From positions 1 through 20,637 of the forward strand of contig CAKOXD010000012.1 of the NCBI GenBank assembly GCA_934130005.1: DNA of 20,637 nucleotides, given 5' to 3'. A model generated the notes under the pieces. It did no database searches and had not been told where the DNA came from. It saw nothing but the letters and a program-made list of their open reading frames with translations. The stretch comes from an uncultured Bacilli bacterium. GTDB lineage: Bacteria; Bacillota_I; Bacilli_A; RF39; UBA660. Position 1 is the stretch's first letter. Each line of letters starts with the position of its first letter. Positions 1 through 8,285 of the stretch are shown here, piece after piece. The position numbers and the translations under genes were made by a program.

Positions 1-185
1 TGTTGGGATAATTCTTCATTTTGTTCAGAACTATTATTTGGTATTTGATTTTGTTGTTCTTGATTATCTTCTTGTTGCAATGAATTTTTATTCATTTCTT
101 TTTGTGTGGTATTGTATTGTGAATTTTGTTGATTTTGAATTTTATTAAACTCATCCTTTTCCTTAATAAATTTCCAAATTTTCAT
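1..185 (-). CDS. Q/N-rich hypothetical protein, N-terminal part
   Basis: The frame opens with ATG at 183-185 on the minus strand and runs without a stop to the window edge, giving about 61 codons. The start reads MKIWKFIKEKDEFNKIQ. After that the protein is dominated by Gln, Asn, Glu and Ser, which suggests a disordered low-complexity region. No signal peptide, membrane segment or known domain is visible. It begins 5 bases after the stop of the preceding minus-strand gene (191-550), so the two are probably co-transcribed. No strong Shine-Dalgarno site lies directly before this ATG, so translation may be coupled to the upstream gene. Function unknown; the C-terminus lies outside the window. 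Confidence 0.5.
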   Translation of the reverse strand, partial: MKIWKFIKEKDEFNKIQNQQNSQYNTTQKEMNKNSLQQEDNQEQQNQIPNNSSEQNEELSQ

Positions 186-190
186 ATAAG

Positions 191-550
191 TTAAATTATT
201 TTTTTTAAAGTGAAATGATCTACTGTATATCTATAAACTTCTTCAGCAAATACTTTATCACTTTTTGAATATGAATTATATGATGGTTTTTGTTTAAATT
301 TACCATCATAAGAAAAAAGCAAAGAATGATATTTTTTATTTTCAAAAAACTTTAAATCTCCAAATTTATCTTTCTCAATACTAATTACACCTATTCTATT
401 TTGTGTTGGATATTCTACCTCTTCTTGTCTTCCATTTATATTATTGATTAATACAAATTCATAATGATTACCAACAAGTGCTAAGGGATTATTTTGTTTA
501 TTTATATTATCTTTTAATATCGTATTCTTAATTTTAGCTTCAATACCCAT
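191..550 (-). CDS. hypothetical protein, 119 aa
   Basis: This is a small soluble-looking protein starting MGIEAKIKNTILKDN, rich in Lys, Asn, Tyr and Phe. It has no cysteine, signal peptide or membrane segment. The start is well supported by a GGGAGG Shine-Dalgarno site at 558-563, 7 bases upstream. It is the first gene of a minus-strand unit that continues into the Q/N-rich gene at the left edge, and it diverges from the large LRR operon across a 129-bp intergenic region. I do not recognise the family. Divergent orientation could mean shared regulation with the LRR operon, but nothing in the protein looks like a DNA-binding domain. Confidence 0.6.
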   Translation of the reverse strand: MGIEAKIKNTILKDNINKQNNPLALVGNHYEFVLINNINGRQEEVEYPTQNRIGVISIEKDKFGDLKFFENKKYHSLLFSYDGKFKQKPSYNSYSKSDKVFAEEVYRYTVDHFTLKKII

Positions 551-557
551 ATAAAAA

Positions 558-563
558 ACCTCC
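558..563 (-). promoter_or_regulatory. ribosome binding site of the 119-aa gene
   Basis: The minus strand reads GGGAGG followed by a 7-base T/A-rich spacer and ATG at 550. It is a near-consensus Shine-Dalgarno match and supports this start. Confidence 0.7.
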
Positions 564-574
564 CTTGATTGCTA

Positions 575-606
575 ATTATAATAACATTAAAAATTTATTT
601 TTTCAA
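575..606 (-). promoter_or_regulatory. possible promoter for the leftmost minus-strand genes
   Basis: The minus strand has a perfect TATAAT at 580-575. A TTGAAA-like -35 lies at 606-601, but the spacing of 20 bases is longer than usual. The region is A/T-rich, so chance matches are common. Position relative to the gene start at 550 is reasonable. Confidence 0.3.
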
Positions 607-625
607 TAGAATATACTATTTTCAA

Positions 626-653
626 TTGTTTTTTTTAGAAAAAGTGATATAAT
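626..653 (+). promoter_or_regulatory. promoter of the LRR operon
   Basis: TTGTTT (626-631), a 16-base spacer and a perfect TATAAT (648-653) form a sigma-A type promoter. The TG at 645-646 gives the extended -10 pattern TGaTATAAT. The predicted transcript would start near 660 and leave a leader of about 20 bases containing the AGGGGG ribosome binding site just before the ATG at 680. Confidence 0.55.
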
Positions 654-679
654 ATTTTATCAAAAAAGGGGGATTTTTT

Positions 680-3600
680 ATGAAAAAAACAAAACCAATT
701 ACTCTTAACACAAAACTAGAAACGGAAATTTCTAGTTTTGCTTATATAAATTGTAAAGATTTAACTGATATTGTTCTTCCAGAAAGTATAAAATCAATTG
801 GGGAATCTGCTTTTGCAAAATGTAAAAATTTAAAAAAAATAACACTTCCAGAAAACCTAGAATACATTGGTGCCAGTGCTTTTTCGGAATGTGAAAATCT
901 TGAAGAAATTATTCTTCCTAAATCAATAAAAAAAATAGATAAGCAATTATTTTTAAATTGTAAAAATCTTAAAAAAGTAACTTTACCAATAAATATTACT
1001 AAATTACCTGATGAATGTTTTAAGGGATGTATTAATCTTGATATTATTTTAAATTCAAATATTACAGAGCTTGGTAACAGAGTATTTGAAGATTGTCATA
1101 AATTATCTGCTTTTCCTACAAATGTTGAATCATTTGGAGAAAACTGTTTCAGAAATTGTAGAAACATTTTATCTGCAAATTTAAATGAGCATGTTGAATC
1201 TCTTCCAGATGGTTTATTTGATGGATGTACTAATTTATTAAATATTAATTCACAAAAGAAACTTAATATAGGAAAAAGATGTTTTAGAAATTGTAAAAGT
1301 TTACCTGAAATTCCTTCTTTTGTAAAATGTTTTAATGAAAGAGCATTTGAAAATTGTACAGGTATAAAAAAAATAAATGTTATTGGGACAAAAATTCCAT
1401 TTGCTTGTTTTAGAGGATGTAAAAACTTGACTGAAATCTCAAATCAAAAAAACATATATTCGATGGATGCTTTTGCTTTTGCAGGTTGTGAAAATCTTGA
1501 AAATTTTAACATTTATAATTTACATATAATACCAGCAGAAGCATTTAGTAACTGTAAAAATCTTAAAAAAGTTGTGCTGGCAACTGGTATAAGTTCAATA
1601 GAATCAAGATCTTTTTATAATTGTCAAAATCTAACTGAGATTAATTTTCCTGATACAATTGAAACGATAAAAAAAGAAGCATTTAGTAATTGTAAAAGCA
1701 TTAAGTCTATTACTGTTCCTGCTAATTTAAAATCATTTGGTGATGCTGCTTTTGCTTTTATGGATTCTTTAGAATATATAAATGTATCTATTCATAATAA
1801 AACTTTTATCACACCAGATAATAAAATATTAATTCATGATATGCAACAAAAAATAGTTTTATATGCTTGTGGTAACAAAGATAAATCTTACTCCTTTAAG
1901 GACTATAATGTTCAATACGATGAATTAAGTCATGTATCAATTAGACCAATTAAAACAATTGGAGAATTTGCTTTTGCTGGAGCAAAAAATTTGGAGGAAT
2001 TAACTGTTTGTGCATGTACACAAGATATTGAAGCAACAGCTTTCTATGGATGTGAAAATCTAAAAAAATTAAATGTTGAATCAATTCCACTATTTACCTA
2101 TCCTGGATTTTACATAAGGAATCATGGAATATATTACATTAGTCAAACCTCAAAATATAAGGTATTTATGCCTTTTGAAGAAGTTACTTTTGACGGAGAA
2201 ATAGTTACAATATTTTCTAATGCATTAGAACATTTTACAAATGTTAAAAAATTAATATTTCCAAAAGATAGAAATTTTAATATAGCATCATGTGCTTTTT
2301 CAAATTGTTCTCTACTTGAGGAAGTCATTATACCTAAAGGAGTTAATCAGATTGCTAAAGAGGCTTTTAATCCTAAAACAAAATTAATTTTTTCAAATGG
2401 ATTAGATTCTAAAGGTTTTGTTGAATTAAGTCATGATAATCAATATATAGGTGATTATAAATTATATGTTTTTGATGATGGTACTTATTATATTGAACAA
2501 GGTGATAAAATAACTAAAATAACTAAACAACAAATTGATGAAATATGCTCTAAATCAGAAGCTATAAGATATAATCCAATATTATTTCTAGACTTTATGA
2601 ATGATTTACTTAAACACAATTTAGCAATTAAGCAATTATTTAATGGTATTTTAATGTCAACAATGAGTTTGGAAAATAGAGAAATATTATTTGCAAATTT
2701 AAATAAGGATGACAATTTTTTCTTAAATGTTCTTAAAAATAGTCAATTATTAGAGGAAAAAGATCAAAATACAGAGAATTTATTAAAGGAAACACAATTT
2801 TCAGTGGTAATTGATTATATAGAATTATTAAGAAAATACCATATTGATACACCAGAACTACATAGTAAGTTTTTTATGGCAAATATGGATATAAAAGATT
2901 TCGAACAACTAATAAATTTTGATTTAAAGTTATTTAAAAAAATTATAATTGATGGTAAATTACTAGAAAGTGATAATATAGCTCTCCTTTGTGACAATAA
3001 GGAAGATAAAAATTTAAGTTACTATTTAACATACGAAATATTACAAAAAAATACTTTACAAGATTTTATTAGACTTGTAAAAAAATATGATATTAAAGAT
3101 AAGTATTTATTTAGTAAACCTTTTGTTGCTACAGCTAAGAATCCTTTAATGGAAGATATGATTAAAGTTTACGATGCAAATATTAAGAGATTATTAAAAG
3201 CAAGTCAAACTACACAAAACAATATATCTGCAATTCAAAACATAAGTGATTTATTAATATTAATGAAAATAACTGGTGCATTAGAAGAAGACAAAATTAC
3301 TAGACAAAAAGCAGCAACTTTTATTAGTGAAAAAATATTTGAAGAAAAATTACCAAATGGCAGTTTTAATGAATTTAGAATAATTGGTGATGATATTCAT
3401 AGGATTTTTAACTTTCCTTATACTTACATTAGAAAAGAATTTGATCAAGAATTCGCAACATTTTTCTTAGAAAACTATCAAGAGTTATTTAAAGAAGAAA
3501 TAAATAAATCTGGATTTATTCAAAGAGTGTATTTAAATTTTAGACAAATATCAAAAACTTGTACATCAAATAAAGGTTCTCAAAGAAAATTAAAAGTAAC

Positions 3601-4375
3601 TATGAATAAATGTAAAAGTTATCTATTAAATGTTAAATTTGATGGTGTTACTGAAGAAAATAAAAAACTTGCTGAATTAATTGGAAAATGGTATGACAGC
3701 AATAATGCATGGTTAAATGCTCAACAAGTATATAATGAATCGTTAAGTGCTCCAAGAAATATTTTTACCAAAGTTGAAGTTGATAATGATGGTAAAAAAA
3801 TATATGATATGAATCCAAAACACGATTTAAAGGAAGAAATAAATTCTAATTTTTCATATCATTGGTTACCTAAACAAGATTATGATAACTTGATCTTAGG
3901 TAAATACTGTAATTGCTGTGCTCATATTTTAGGTGCTGGAGATGGAATTATGAGAGCTAGTATGATCTTAGATAATTGTCAAAACCTTGTTATTAGAAAT
4001 AACCTTGGATGGATAATTGCTAAATCTACTTTATATGTTAATAAAAAACAAGGATATGCTGTATTTAATAATGTAGAAAGTTCATTCAATTATAGAGATA
4101 ATGAAAGTAAGAAAAAAATTTATAATGCATTCTTACAAGGAAGTAAAGCATTCATTAAAACATACAACAAAAATAATCCTGAATACCCAATTACAAATAT
4201 ATCTATTGGAGCTAATAGAAACACAATATTAGATTACTTAACTGATGAAAATAATCACCCTGAAATTACAGTTCAGGAATCACTAAAATTTGGTGAATAT
4301 TCTCTTGATGGCTATGGATATAATGGGGATTGGGATTCTAAACAGAGATTAGTTTTAAAAAGAGGAAGTAGATAA
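680..4375 (+). CDS. large intracellular leucine-rich-repeat protein with C-terminal Cys/His-rich domain (paralogue 1)
   Basis: Roughly the first 570 residues carry about 19 BspA-type (LRR_5-like) repeats of 21-23 residues with the recurrent pattern F..C.NL..I.LP..I..I...A. A few repeats are degenerate or interrupted. The middle section (about 590-1020) is Lys/Glu/Leu-rich and probably helical. The C-terminal domain contains GSQR, SAPRNIF and HWLPKQDYD segments, then the cluster C1077-N-C1079-C1080-A-H1082, a GAGDGIM stretch, and a strand-like run ending in GYAVFNNVE. BspA repeats usually mediate binding and are common in surface proteins. Here there is no signal peptide, anchor motif or membrane segment, so the protein is probably cytosolic. 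The start follows a G-rich Shine-Dalgarno site. The stop is 2 bases before the second paralogue. Function unknown. Confidence 0.85.
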   Translation: MKKTKPITLNTKLETEISSFAYINCKDLTDIVLPESIKSIGESAFAKCKNLKKITLPENLEYIGASAFSECENLEEIILPKSIKKIDKQLFLNCKNLKKVTLPINITKLPDECFKGCINLDIILNSNITELGNRVFEDCHKLSAFPTNVESFGENCFRNCRNILSANLNEHVESLPDGLFDGCTNLLNINSQKKLNIGKRCFRNCKSLPEIPSFVKCFNERAFENCTGIKKINVIGTKIPFACFRGCKNLTEISNQKNIYSMDAFAFAGCENLENFNIYNLHIIPAEAFSNCKNLKKVVLATGISSIESRSFYNCQNLTEINFPDTIETIKKEAFSNCKSIKSITVPANLKSFGDAAFAFMDSLEYINVSIHNKTFITPDNKILIHDMQQKIVLYACGNKDKSYSFKDYNVQYDELSHVSIRPIKTIGEFAFAGAKNLEELTVCACTQDIEATAFYGCENLKKLNVESIPLFTYPGFYIRNHGIYYISQTSKYKVFMPFEEVTFDGEIVTIFSNALEHFTNVKKLIFPKDRNFNIASCAFSNCSLLEEVIIPKGVNQIAKEAFNPKTKLIFSNGLDSKGFVELSHDNQYIGDYKLYVFDDGTYYIEQGDKITKITKQQIDEICSKSEAIRYNPILFLDFMNDLLKHNLAIKQLFNGILMSTMSLENREILFANLNKDDNFFLNVLKNSQLLEEKDQNTENLLKETQFSVVIDYIELLRKYHIDTPELHSKFFMANMDIKDFEQLINFDLKLFKKIIIDGKLLESDNIALLCDNKEDKNLSYYLTYEILQKNTLQDFIRLVKKYDIKDKYLFSKPFVATAKNPLMEDMIKVYDANIKRLLKASQTTQNNISAIQNISDLLILMKITGALEEDKITRQKAATFISEKIFEEKLPNGSFNEFRIIGDDIHRIFNFPYTYIRKEFDQEFATFFLENYQELFKEEINKSGFIQRVYLNFRQISKTCTSNKGSQRKLKVTMNKCKSYLLNVKFDGVTEENKKLAELIGKWYDSNNAWLNAQQVYNESLSAPRNIFTKVEVDNDGKKIYDMNPKHDLKEEINSNFSYHWLPKQDYDNLILGKYCNCCAHILGAGDGIMRASMILDNCQNLVIRNNLGWIIAKSTLYVNKKQGYAVFNNVESSFNYRDNESKKKIYNAFLQGSKAFIKTYNKNNPEYPITNISIGANRNTILDYLTDENNHPEITVQESLKFGEYSLDGYGYNGDWDSKQRLVLKRGSR
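3851..4000 (+). repeat. near-identical 150-bp segment, copy 1
   Basis: This stretch encodes the HWLPKQDYD to QNLVIRN core of the C-terminal domain of the first LRR protein. By hand alignment it differs from 6856-7005 at 5 of 150 positions, with no gap. Similarity drops sharply on both sides. Confidence 0.85.
4361..4368 (+). promoter_or_regulatory. ribosome binding site of the second LRR gene, inside the first gene
   Basis: The purine-rich AGAGGAAG lies in the last codons of the first LRR gene, about 9 bases before the ATG at 4378. With only 2 bases between stop and start, the two genes are probably translationally coupled. Confidence 0.6.
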
Positions 4376-4377
4376 TT

Positions 4378-7371
4378 ATGTATGATAAAACAACTAAAAA
4401 AATAGTTATATCTGAAGGAACAAAACGGATAGAAATTGAGCAGTTTAAAGAATATGAAATAGTAGAAGAAATTGTTCTTCCTGATTCTATTGAAGTTATT
4501 AGTGCAATGGCATTTACTGGCTGTAAGTCACTAAAAAGAATTAATCTGCCAAATAATTTGTCATTACTAGATCCTTATGCTTTTGAAGGTTGTGAAAACC
4601 TTGAAGAGATTACTATTCCAACTTCTCTACATTATTTATCAGCTGGTGTTTTTAGAGATTGTAAAAGACTAAAACGCTTAAATATTCACAATAATATAAA
4701 TTACATTGATGACTATGCACTAAATAATTGTGAATCACTTGAAGATTTTGATATTCCATCAAATGTTACAAGTATTGGAAAAATGGCATTAATGGGATGT
4801 AAAAAGATTAAACAAATTCATATTCCAGCTAAATTAAATGATATTGGAGTTGGTGCTCTAGCTCTTATGGATTCATTGAAACAAATTATAGTTGATAATG
4901 AAAATGAAAATTATTTTACTGAAAACGATAATTCTGTATTAATTTCAGGTGATGGTATTATTATACAATATGCTATTAATTGTGATTGTGAAGAATTTAC
5001 TTCTGGATATTATAAAAAAATATATAGAACAGAAAAAAATGACTTAGGTGAAGAAAAACCTATCGAAAGTTATGAAATGATTTATAATATTGCTGATTAT
5101 GCTTTTGCTGGTGCAAAGAAATTAAAAAAAATAATTTTACCATCAGAAACTGAGACTTTTGGATCAAAAACTTTTTTAAATTGTGATAACTTAAAAGAAT
5201 TAGAAATATATCATACACCTTATGGTAAAACTTTATTACTAAATATATTTGGTAATTTTAGAGAAGAAGCTGATATTCCATTTGAGAAAATTACAATACC
5301 TGAAGGAGTTACTACTCTTTGTGAAAATATGGATGAAATCTTTAAAAATACAAGAGAAGTTTTTTTACCAACAACACTTGAATATATTGGGAAAAATGTT
5401 TTTTCTAAATCTATTTACTTAACTAAATTAGATATTCCAAAAGGAATAAAAATAATTAATCCTAATACTTTTCATGATAATATAATGCTTAACTTTGCTA
5501 ATTTTGGAAATATTAAAGGTTCTGATTTTAATATGTTACAAACAAAAACGAGTGAAAATTATTATATAAAAAACCATGAACGTGATAATATAAGAATCCT
5601 AGCTTTAAAAGATGGAACTTATTATGTGAAAATAGATGATCATGATATTGTAAAAATAAATAAAAATGAAATTATTAAAATGTCTGATAGTTCATATATT
5701 ATGAAAGATAATCCTGATAAGTTTATTCAATATATTTATAATTTATTGAACATAAATATAGAGTTTTCTCATATAATGACGGAAATATGGACAGATACGA
5801 AACTGAAAGAAACATTTAATAAATTTGTAAATGATTTAGATTATGTTAAGGATTTTGCCGAACATAAAACAGCAAATGCTATTAGAGAAATTATTGATAA
5901 TGCTGGTATTTATGATGAGTTCTTATTTTCTGGTATTATGATGAGAAAAATAGAAAAAAATGAAATTATAAAAATATTAGAAAACTACAACATTTCAATA
6001 AACAGATTCTTCAGATTATGTCAAATTGATGAAAATAAAGATTTTGATAATCTTGTAATAAATGTAGATAACTTAATTGAGTATTGTAATCTACTGGAAA
6101 AATATAAAAAATATGATAAATTTTTATACAATCCTATTTTTTTTCAAGGACTTTCTTATAAAAATACTGAATTATTAATCAAAAAATTTAATAAAAATAT
6201 TAAACATATTCTTCAAAATAGTGAAACGTTAGATGATTATTATGGAAATAATTTAGATGATTTAATCACATTTTGTAATGCTCTAGGAGTATTTTCAGAT
6301 GATGAAATTATAAGTCAGAAATTAAGCACTTTTATAAATGAAAAAATTTTAAATAAAAAACTTCCAAATGGTAAAAATAATAAACACAGAGTTGTTGGAA
6401 ATGATATTCATACAATATTTGGAGAAATTAAACCTAGAGAGGAAGTTGATTATGAATTTATAATATTATTTATTGAAAATTATGATCAGCTAATAGAATT
6501 AGAAAAAAATTCTTCCGGAATAATAGCAAAGATATACAATGCTTTTAGAGATATTTCAAAAACTTCTACATCTCATAAGGGTTCTCAAAGACATTTAAAA
6601 GTTACACTTGATAAATGCTTAGATTACTTTTTAGCAAGAAGATTCGATGGAATTACTGAAAAAAATAAAGAACTAGCAACTGTACTGCAATCTTATTATT
6701 CAGAATCTTATGTTTTAAGTATAGGCGAAATGATTGTCAAACAAAGTCAGGAAGCACCTAGAAATATTTTTAGTAAAATTAATTATAGTGAAAATGGATA
6801 TCCAATTTACTCTTATGATGAAAAAGAGGATTTATACGAAAAAAATTTAAATGGGTTTTCATATCATTGGTTACCTAAACAAGATTATGATAACTTAATC
6901 TTAGGTAAATATTGCAATTGCTGTGCTCATATCTTAGGTGCTGGAGCTGGAATTATGAGAGCTAGTATGATCTTAGATAATTGTCAAAACCTTGTTATTA
7001 GAAATACTGAATGGGAAATTATAGCGAAAATGACAATATATGTTAATAGGGAAAAAGGATATGCTGTATTTAATACCACCGAGGTAAAATCTATATATAT
7101 TACTGATAGTGACATTAACGAAATATATAAAGCATTTATGCGAGGTGTTAATGCTTTTGTTGAAAAATATAATGAGAATAATTTTATACCTATATCAATA
7201 GTTTCAATCGGTGAATATCGTAATCTTATTAAAAATAATTTAGGTAATGAAGAAATAAAAGTATTAGATACACCTAACTACTCTAATTATGGCTATTATG
7301 CAGGAGAAAAAAATGTGGGTACTTATAATGGTGATGCTAAAGGAAAACAAATATTAGTTTTAAGAAAATAA
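4378..7371 (+). CDS. large intracellular leucine-rich-repeat protein with C-terminal Cys/His-rich domain (paralogue 2)
   Basis: This is a 997-residue paralogue of the preceding gene, mainly shorter because its N-terminal repeat array is smaller (roughly 9-11 BspA-type repeats). Both proteins share the same order: the LRR block, an insertion after an [FL]A[FL]MDSL repeat, an FAGAK.L repeat, a DGTYY segment, a helical middle region, the LPNG..N..R..G.DIH.IF motif, GSQR, APRNIF and HWLPKQDYD. The Cys/His cluster is C846-N-C848-C849-A-H851. Where paralogue 1 has GAGDG this copy has GAGAG. No signal peptide or membrane segment is visible. The final part could form a beta-alpha-beta unit (VFN, a helix with YKAFMRGVNAFVEKYN, then IVSIG), loosely like a GNAT fold, but that is speculative. 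The stop codon lies in the terminator stem. Function unknown. Confidence 0.85.
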   Translation: MYDKTTKKIVISEGTKRIEIEQFKEYEIVEEIVLPDSIEVISAMAFTGCKSLKRINLPNNLSLLDPYAFEGCENLEEITIPTSLHYLSAGVFRDCKRLKRLNIHNNINYIDDYALNNCESLEDFDIPSNVTSIGKMALMGCKKIKQIHIPAKLNDIGVGALALMDSLKQIIVDNENENYFTENDNSVLISGDGIIIQYAINCDCEEFTSGYYKKIYRTEKNDLGEEKPIESYEMIYNIADYAFAGAKKLKKIILPSETETFGSKTFLNCDNLKELEIYHTPYGKTLLLNIFGNFREEADIPFEKITIPEGVTTLCENMDEIFKNTREVFLPTTLEYIGKNVFSKSIYLTKLDIPKGIKIINPNTFHDNIMLNFANFGNIKGSDFNMLQTKTSENYYIKNHERDNIRILALKDGTYYVKIDDHDIVKINKNEIIKMSDSSYIMKDNPDKFIQYIYNLLNINIEFSHIMTEIWTDTKLKETFNKFVNDLDYVKDFAEHKTANAIREIIDNAGIYDEFLFSGIMMRKIEKNEIIKILENYNISINRFFRLCQIDENKDFDNLVINVDNLIEYCNLLEKYKKYDKFLYNPIFFQGLSYKNTELLIKKFNKNIKHILQNSETLDDYYGNNLDDLITFCNALGVFSDDEIISQKLSTFINEKILNKKLPNGKNNKHRVVGNDIHTIFGEIKPREEVDYEFIILFIENYDQLIELEKNSSGIIAKIYNAFRDISKTSTSHKGSQRHLKVTLDKCLDYFLARRFDGITEKNKELATVLQSYYSESYVLSIGEMIVKQSQEAPRNIFSKINYSENGYPIYSYDEKEDLYEKNLNGFSYHWLPKQDYDNLILGKYCNCCAHILGAGAGIMRASMILDNCQNLVIRNTEWEIIAKMTIYVNREKGYAVFNTTEVKSIYITDSDINEIYKAFMRGVNAFVEKYNENNFIPISIVSIGEYRNLIKNNLGNEEIKVLDTPNYSNYGYYAGEKNVGTYNGDAKGKQILVLRK
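6856..7005 (+). repeat. near-identical 150-bp segment, copy 2
   Basis: This is the partner of 3851-4000 at a constant offset of 3005 bases. Four of the five differences are synonymous and one changes Asp to Ala. It encodes the Cys/His core of the second LRR protein. Confidence 0.85.
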
Positions 7372-7404
7372 AAGAAATCAGGATATTTAGATTTCTTTTA
7401 TTTT
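7365..7404. terminator. bidirectional terminator between converging genes
   Basis: AAAATAAAAGAAATC at 7365-7379 is the exact reverse complement of 7390-7404, giving a 15-bp stem with a 10-base loop. The A/T-rich ends supply a U tract in both directions. The hairpin includes the stop codon of the second LRR gene (7369-7371) and that of the converging minus-strand gene (7398-7400). Confidence 0.75.
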
Positions 7405-8114
7405 GTAATCATTGTTCTTTCTTCTTCATTTATTCTTAATTTTAATTCATCATAATTAATATCCTTTTTAAATCTAGTTAATTCTGGTGCTAAAATATGT
7501 CTAAATGGGTGCATATCCATACTTTTTTCCATAGTTGGCATTTGTTCAAATAATACCTCTATAAAACCACTATGGAATGTTTTATAATCTTCTCTATCTC
7601 TACCTGGATGATTTAAAATTGCATCTCCTGGAATTATTTTTTTTATAGTTGGGTGTTCTAATTCATAATAGGTATCTTTTTCAAATTTTAATAAAGAAAA
7701 TACATCATATACCCAAGTTGTTGTACCTTCTTCTACTTCTATCCAAGAATTAAAATCTAAATGCTTTACACCATACATAAAAAAATTTATATCACGAGTT
7801 GAATCTACACTTCCATGGACAATCTTAAATTTCTTATCTTCTAATACATGAGTTAACAATTCAACCTTATTACCTATATTATTGAAATCTGTTGGAATAT
7901 AATATAAATATATTATTGCGGAATAGAAACCATAATACAATTTTCTTAGCCTGGTTAATGTTGTTTGATCGAAATCGTTTATTTTTCCTTCTTTAAGTGC
8001 ATTAAGATATATAATATATTTTTCTTTATTCTGTGATAGGTTATGAACAAAAACAGATTCACCATTCAATTTTATAGAACCATATGATTTTTTCATTTTG
8101 TTATTTGTATCCAT
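7398..8114 (-). CDS. hypothetical protein, 238 aa, possibly transglutaminase-like
   Basis: This is a soluble protein with no signal peptide or membrane segment. The ATG at 8114 is preceded by AAAGGA at 8127-8122 with a 7-base spacer. The central part reads like the second half of a papain/transglutaminase-fold domain: a region around VKHLDFNSWIEVEEG followed by TWVYDVFSLLKFEKDTYYEL, where such enzymes carry their His and Asp. The protein contains no cysteine at all, so a classical Cys-His-Asp triad is impossible, and the resemblance may be only structural or wrong. A later stretch, ILNHPGRDR, is also distinctive. It is a single-gene unit between the Der terminator and the convergent LRR operon. 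Function unknown. Confidence 0.6.
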   Translation of the reverse strand: MDTNNKMKKSYGSIKLNGESVFVHNLSQNKEKYIIYLNALKEGKINDFDQTTLTRLRKLYYGFYSAIIYLYYIPTDFNNIGNKVELLTHVLEDKKFKIVHGSVDSTRDINFFMYGVKHLDFNSWIEVEEGTTTWVYDVFSLLKFEKDTYYELEHPTIKKIIPGDAILNHPGRDREDYKTFHSGFIEVLFEQMPTMEKSMDMHPFRHILAPELTRFKKDINYDELKLRINEEERTMITK

Positions 8115-8121
8115 AATTTTA

Positions 8122-8127
8122 TCCTTT
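8122..8127 (-). promoter_or_regulatory. ribosome binding site of the 238-aa gene
   Basis: AAAGGA on the minus strand lies 7 bases before the ATG. The A/T-rich 146-bp stretch from 8115 to the Der terminator should also hold the promoter, but I could not single one out; a TATAAT at 8235-8230 lacks a convincing -35. Confidence 0.55.
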
Positions 8128-8258
8128 CTATAATTTAATTAATCTTAAAATTAAAAATCCAATATATTTACTTTAAATTTTAATATCATATACATTTTCA
8201 AAAATATATTATTTTCTCTAATATGTAAAATTATAATTATTTACATTAATAATATAAC

Positions 8259-8285
8259 AAAAAACAGCTTTTTTCAAGCTATTTT
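8259..8285 (-). terminator. intrinsic terminator after der
   Basis: On the minus strand AGCTT (8280-8276), loop GAAAA and AAGCT (8270-8266) form a stem extended by A-T pairs on the outside, with one mismatch. A run of T follows. The outer arm touches the der stop codon at 8285-8287. Confidence 0.6.

Noticed and set aside
680..2400. LRR region as a DNA tandem repeat or CRISPR-like array
   Set aside because: The periodicity of about 66-69 bases is at protein level with diverged DNA; there are no identical repeats with unique spacers.
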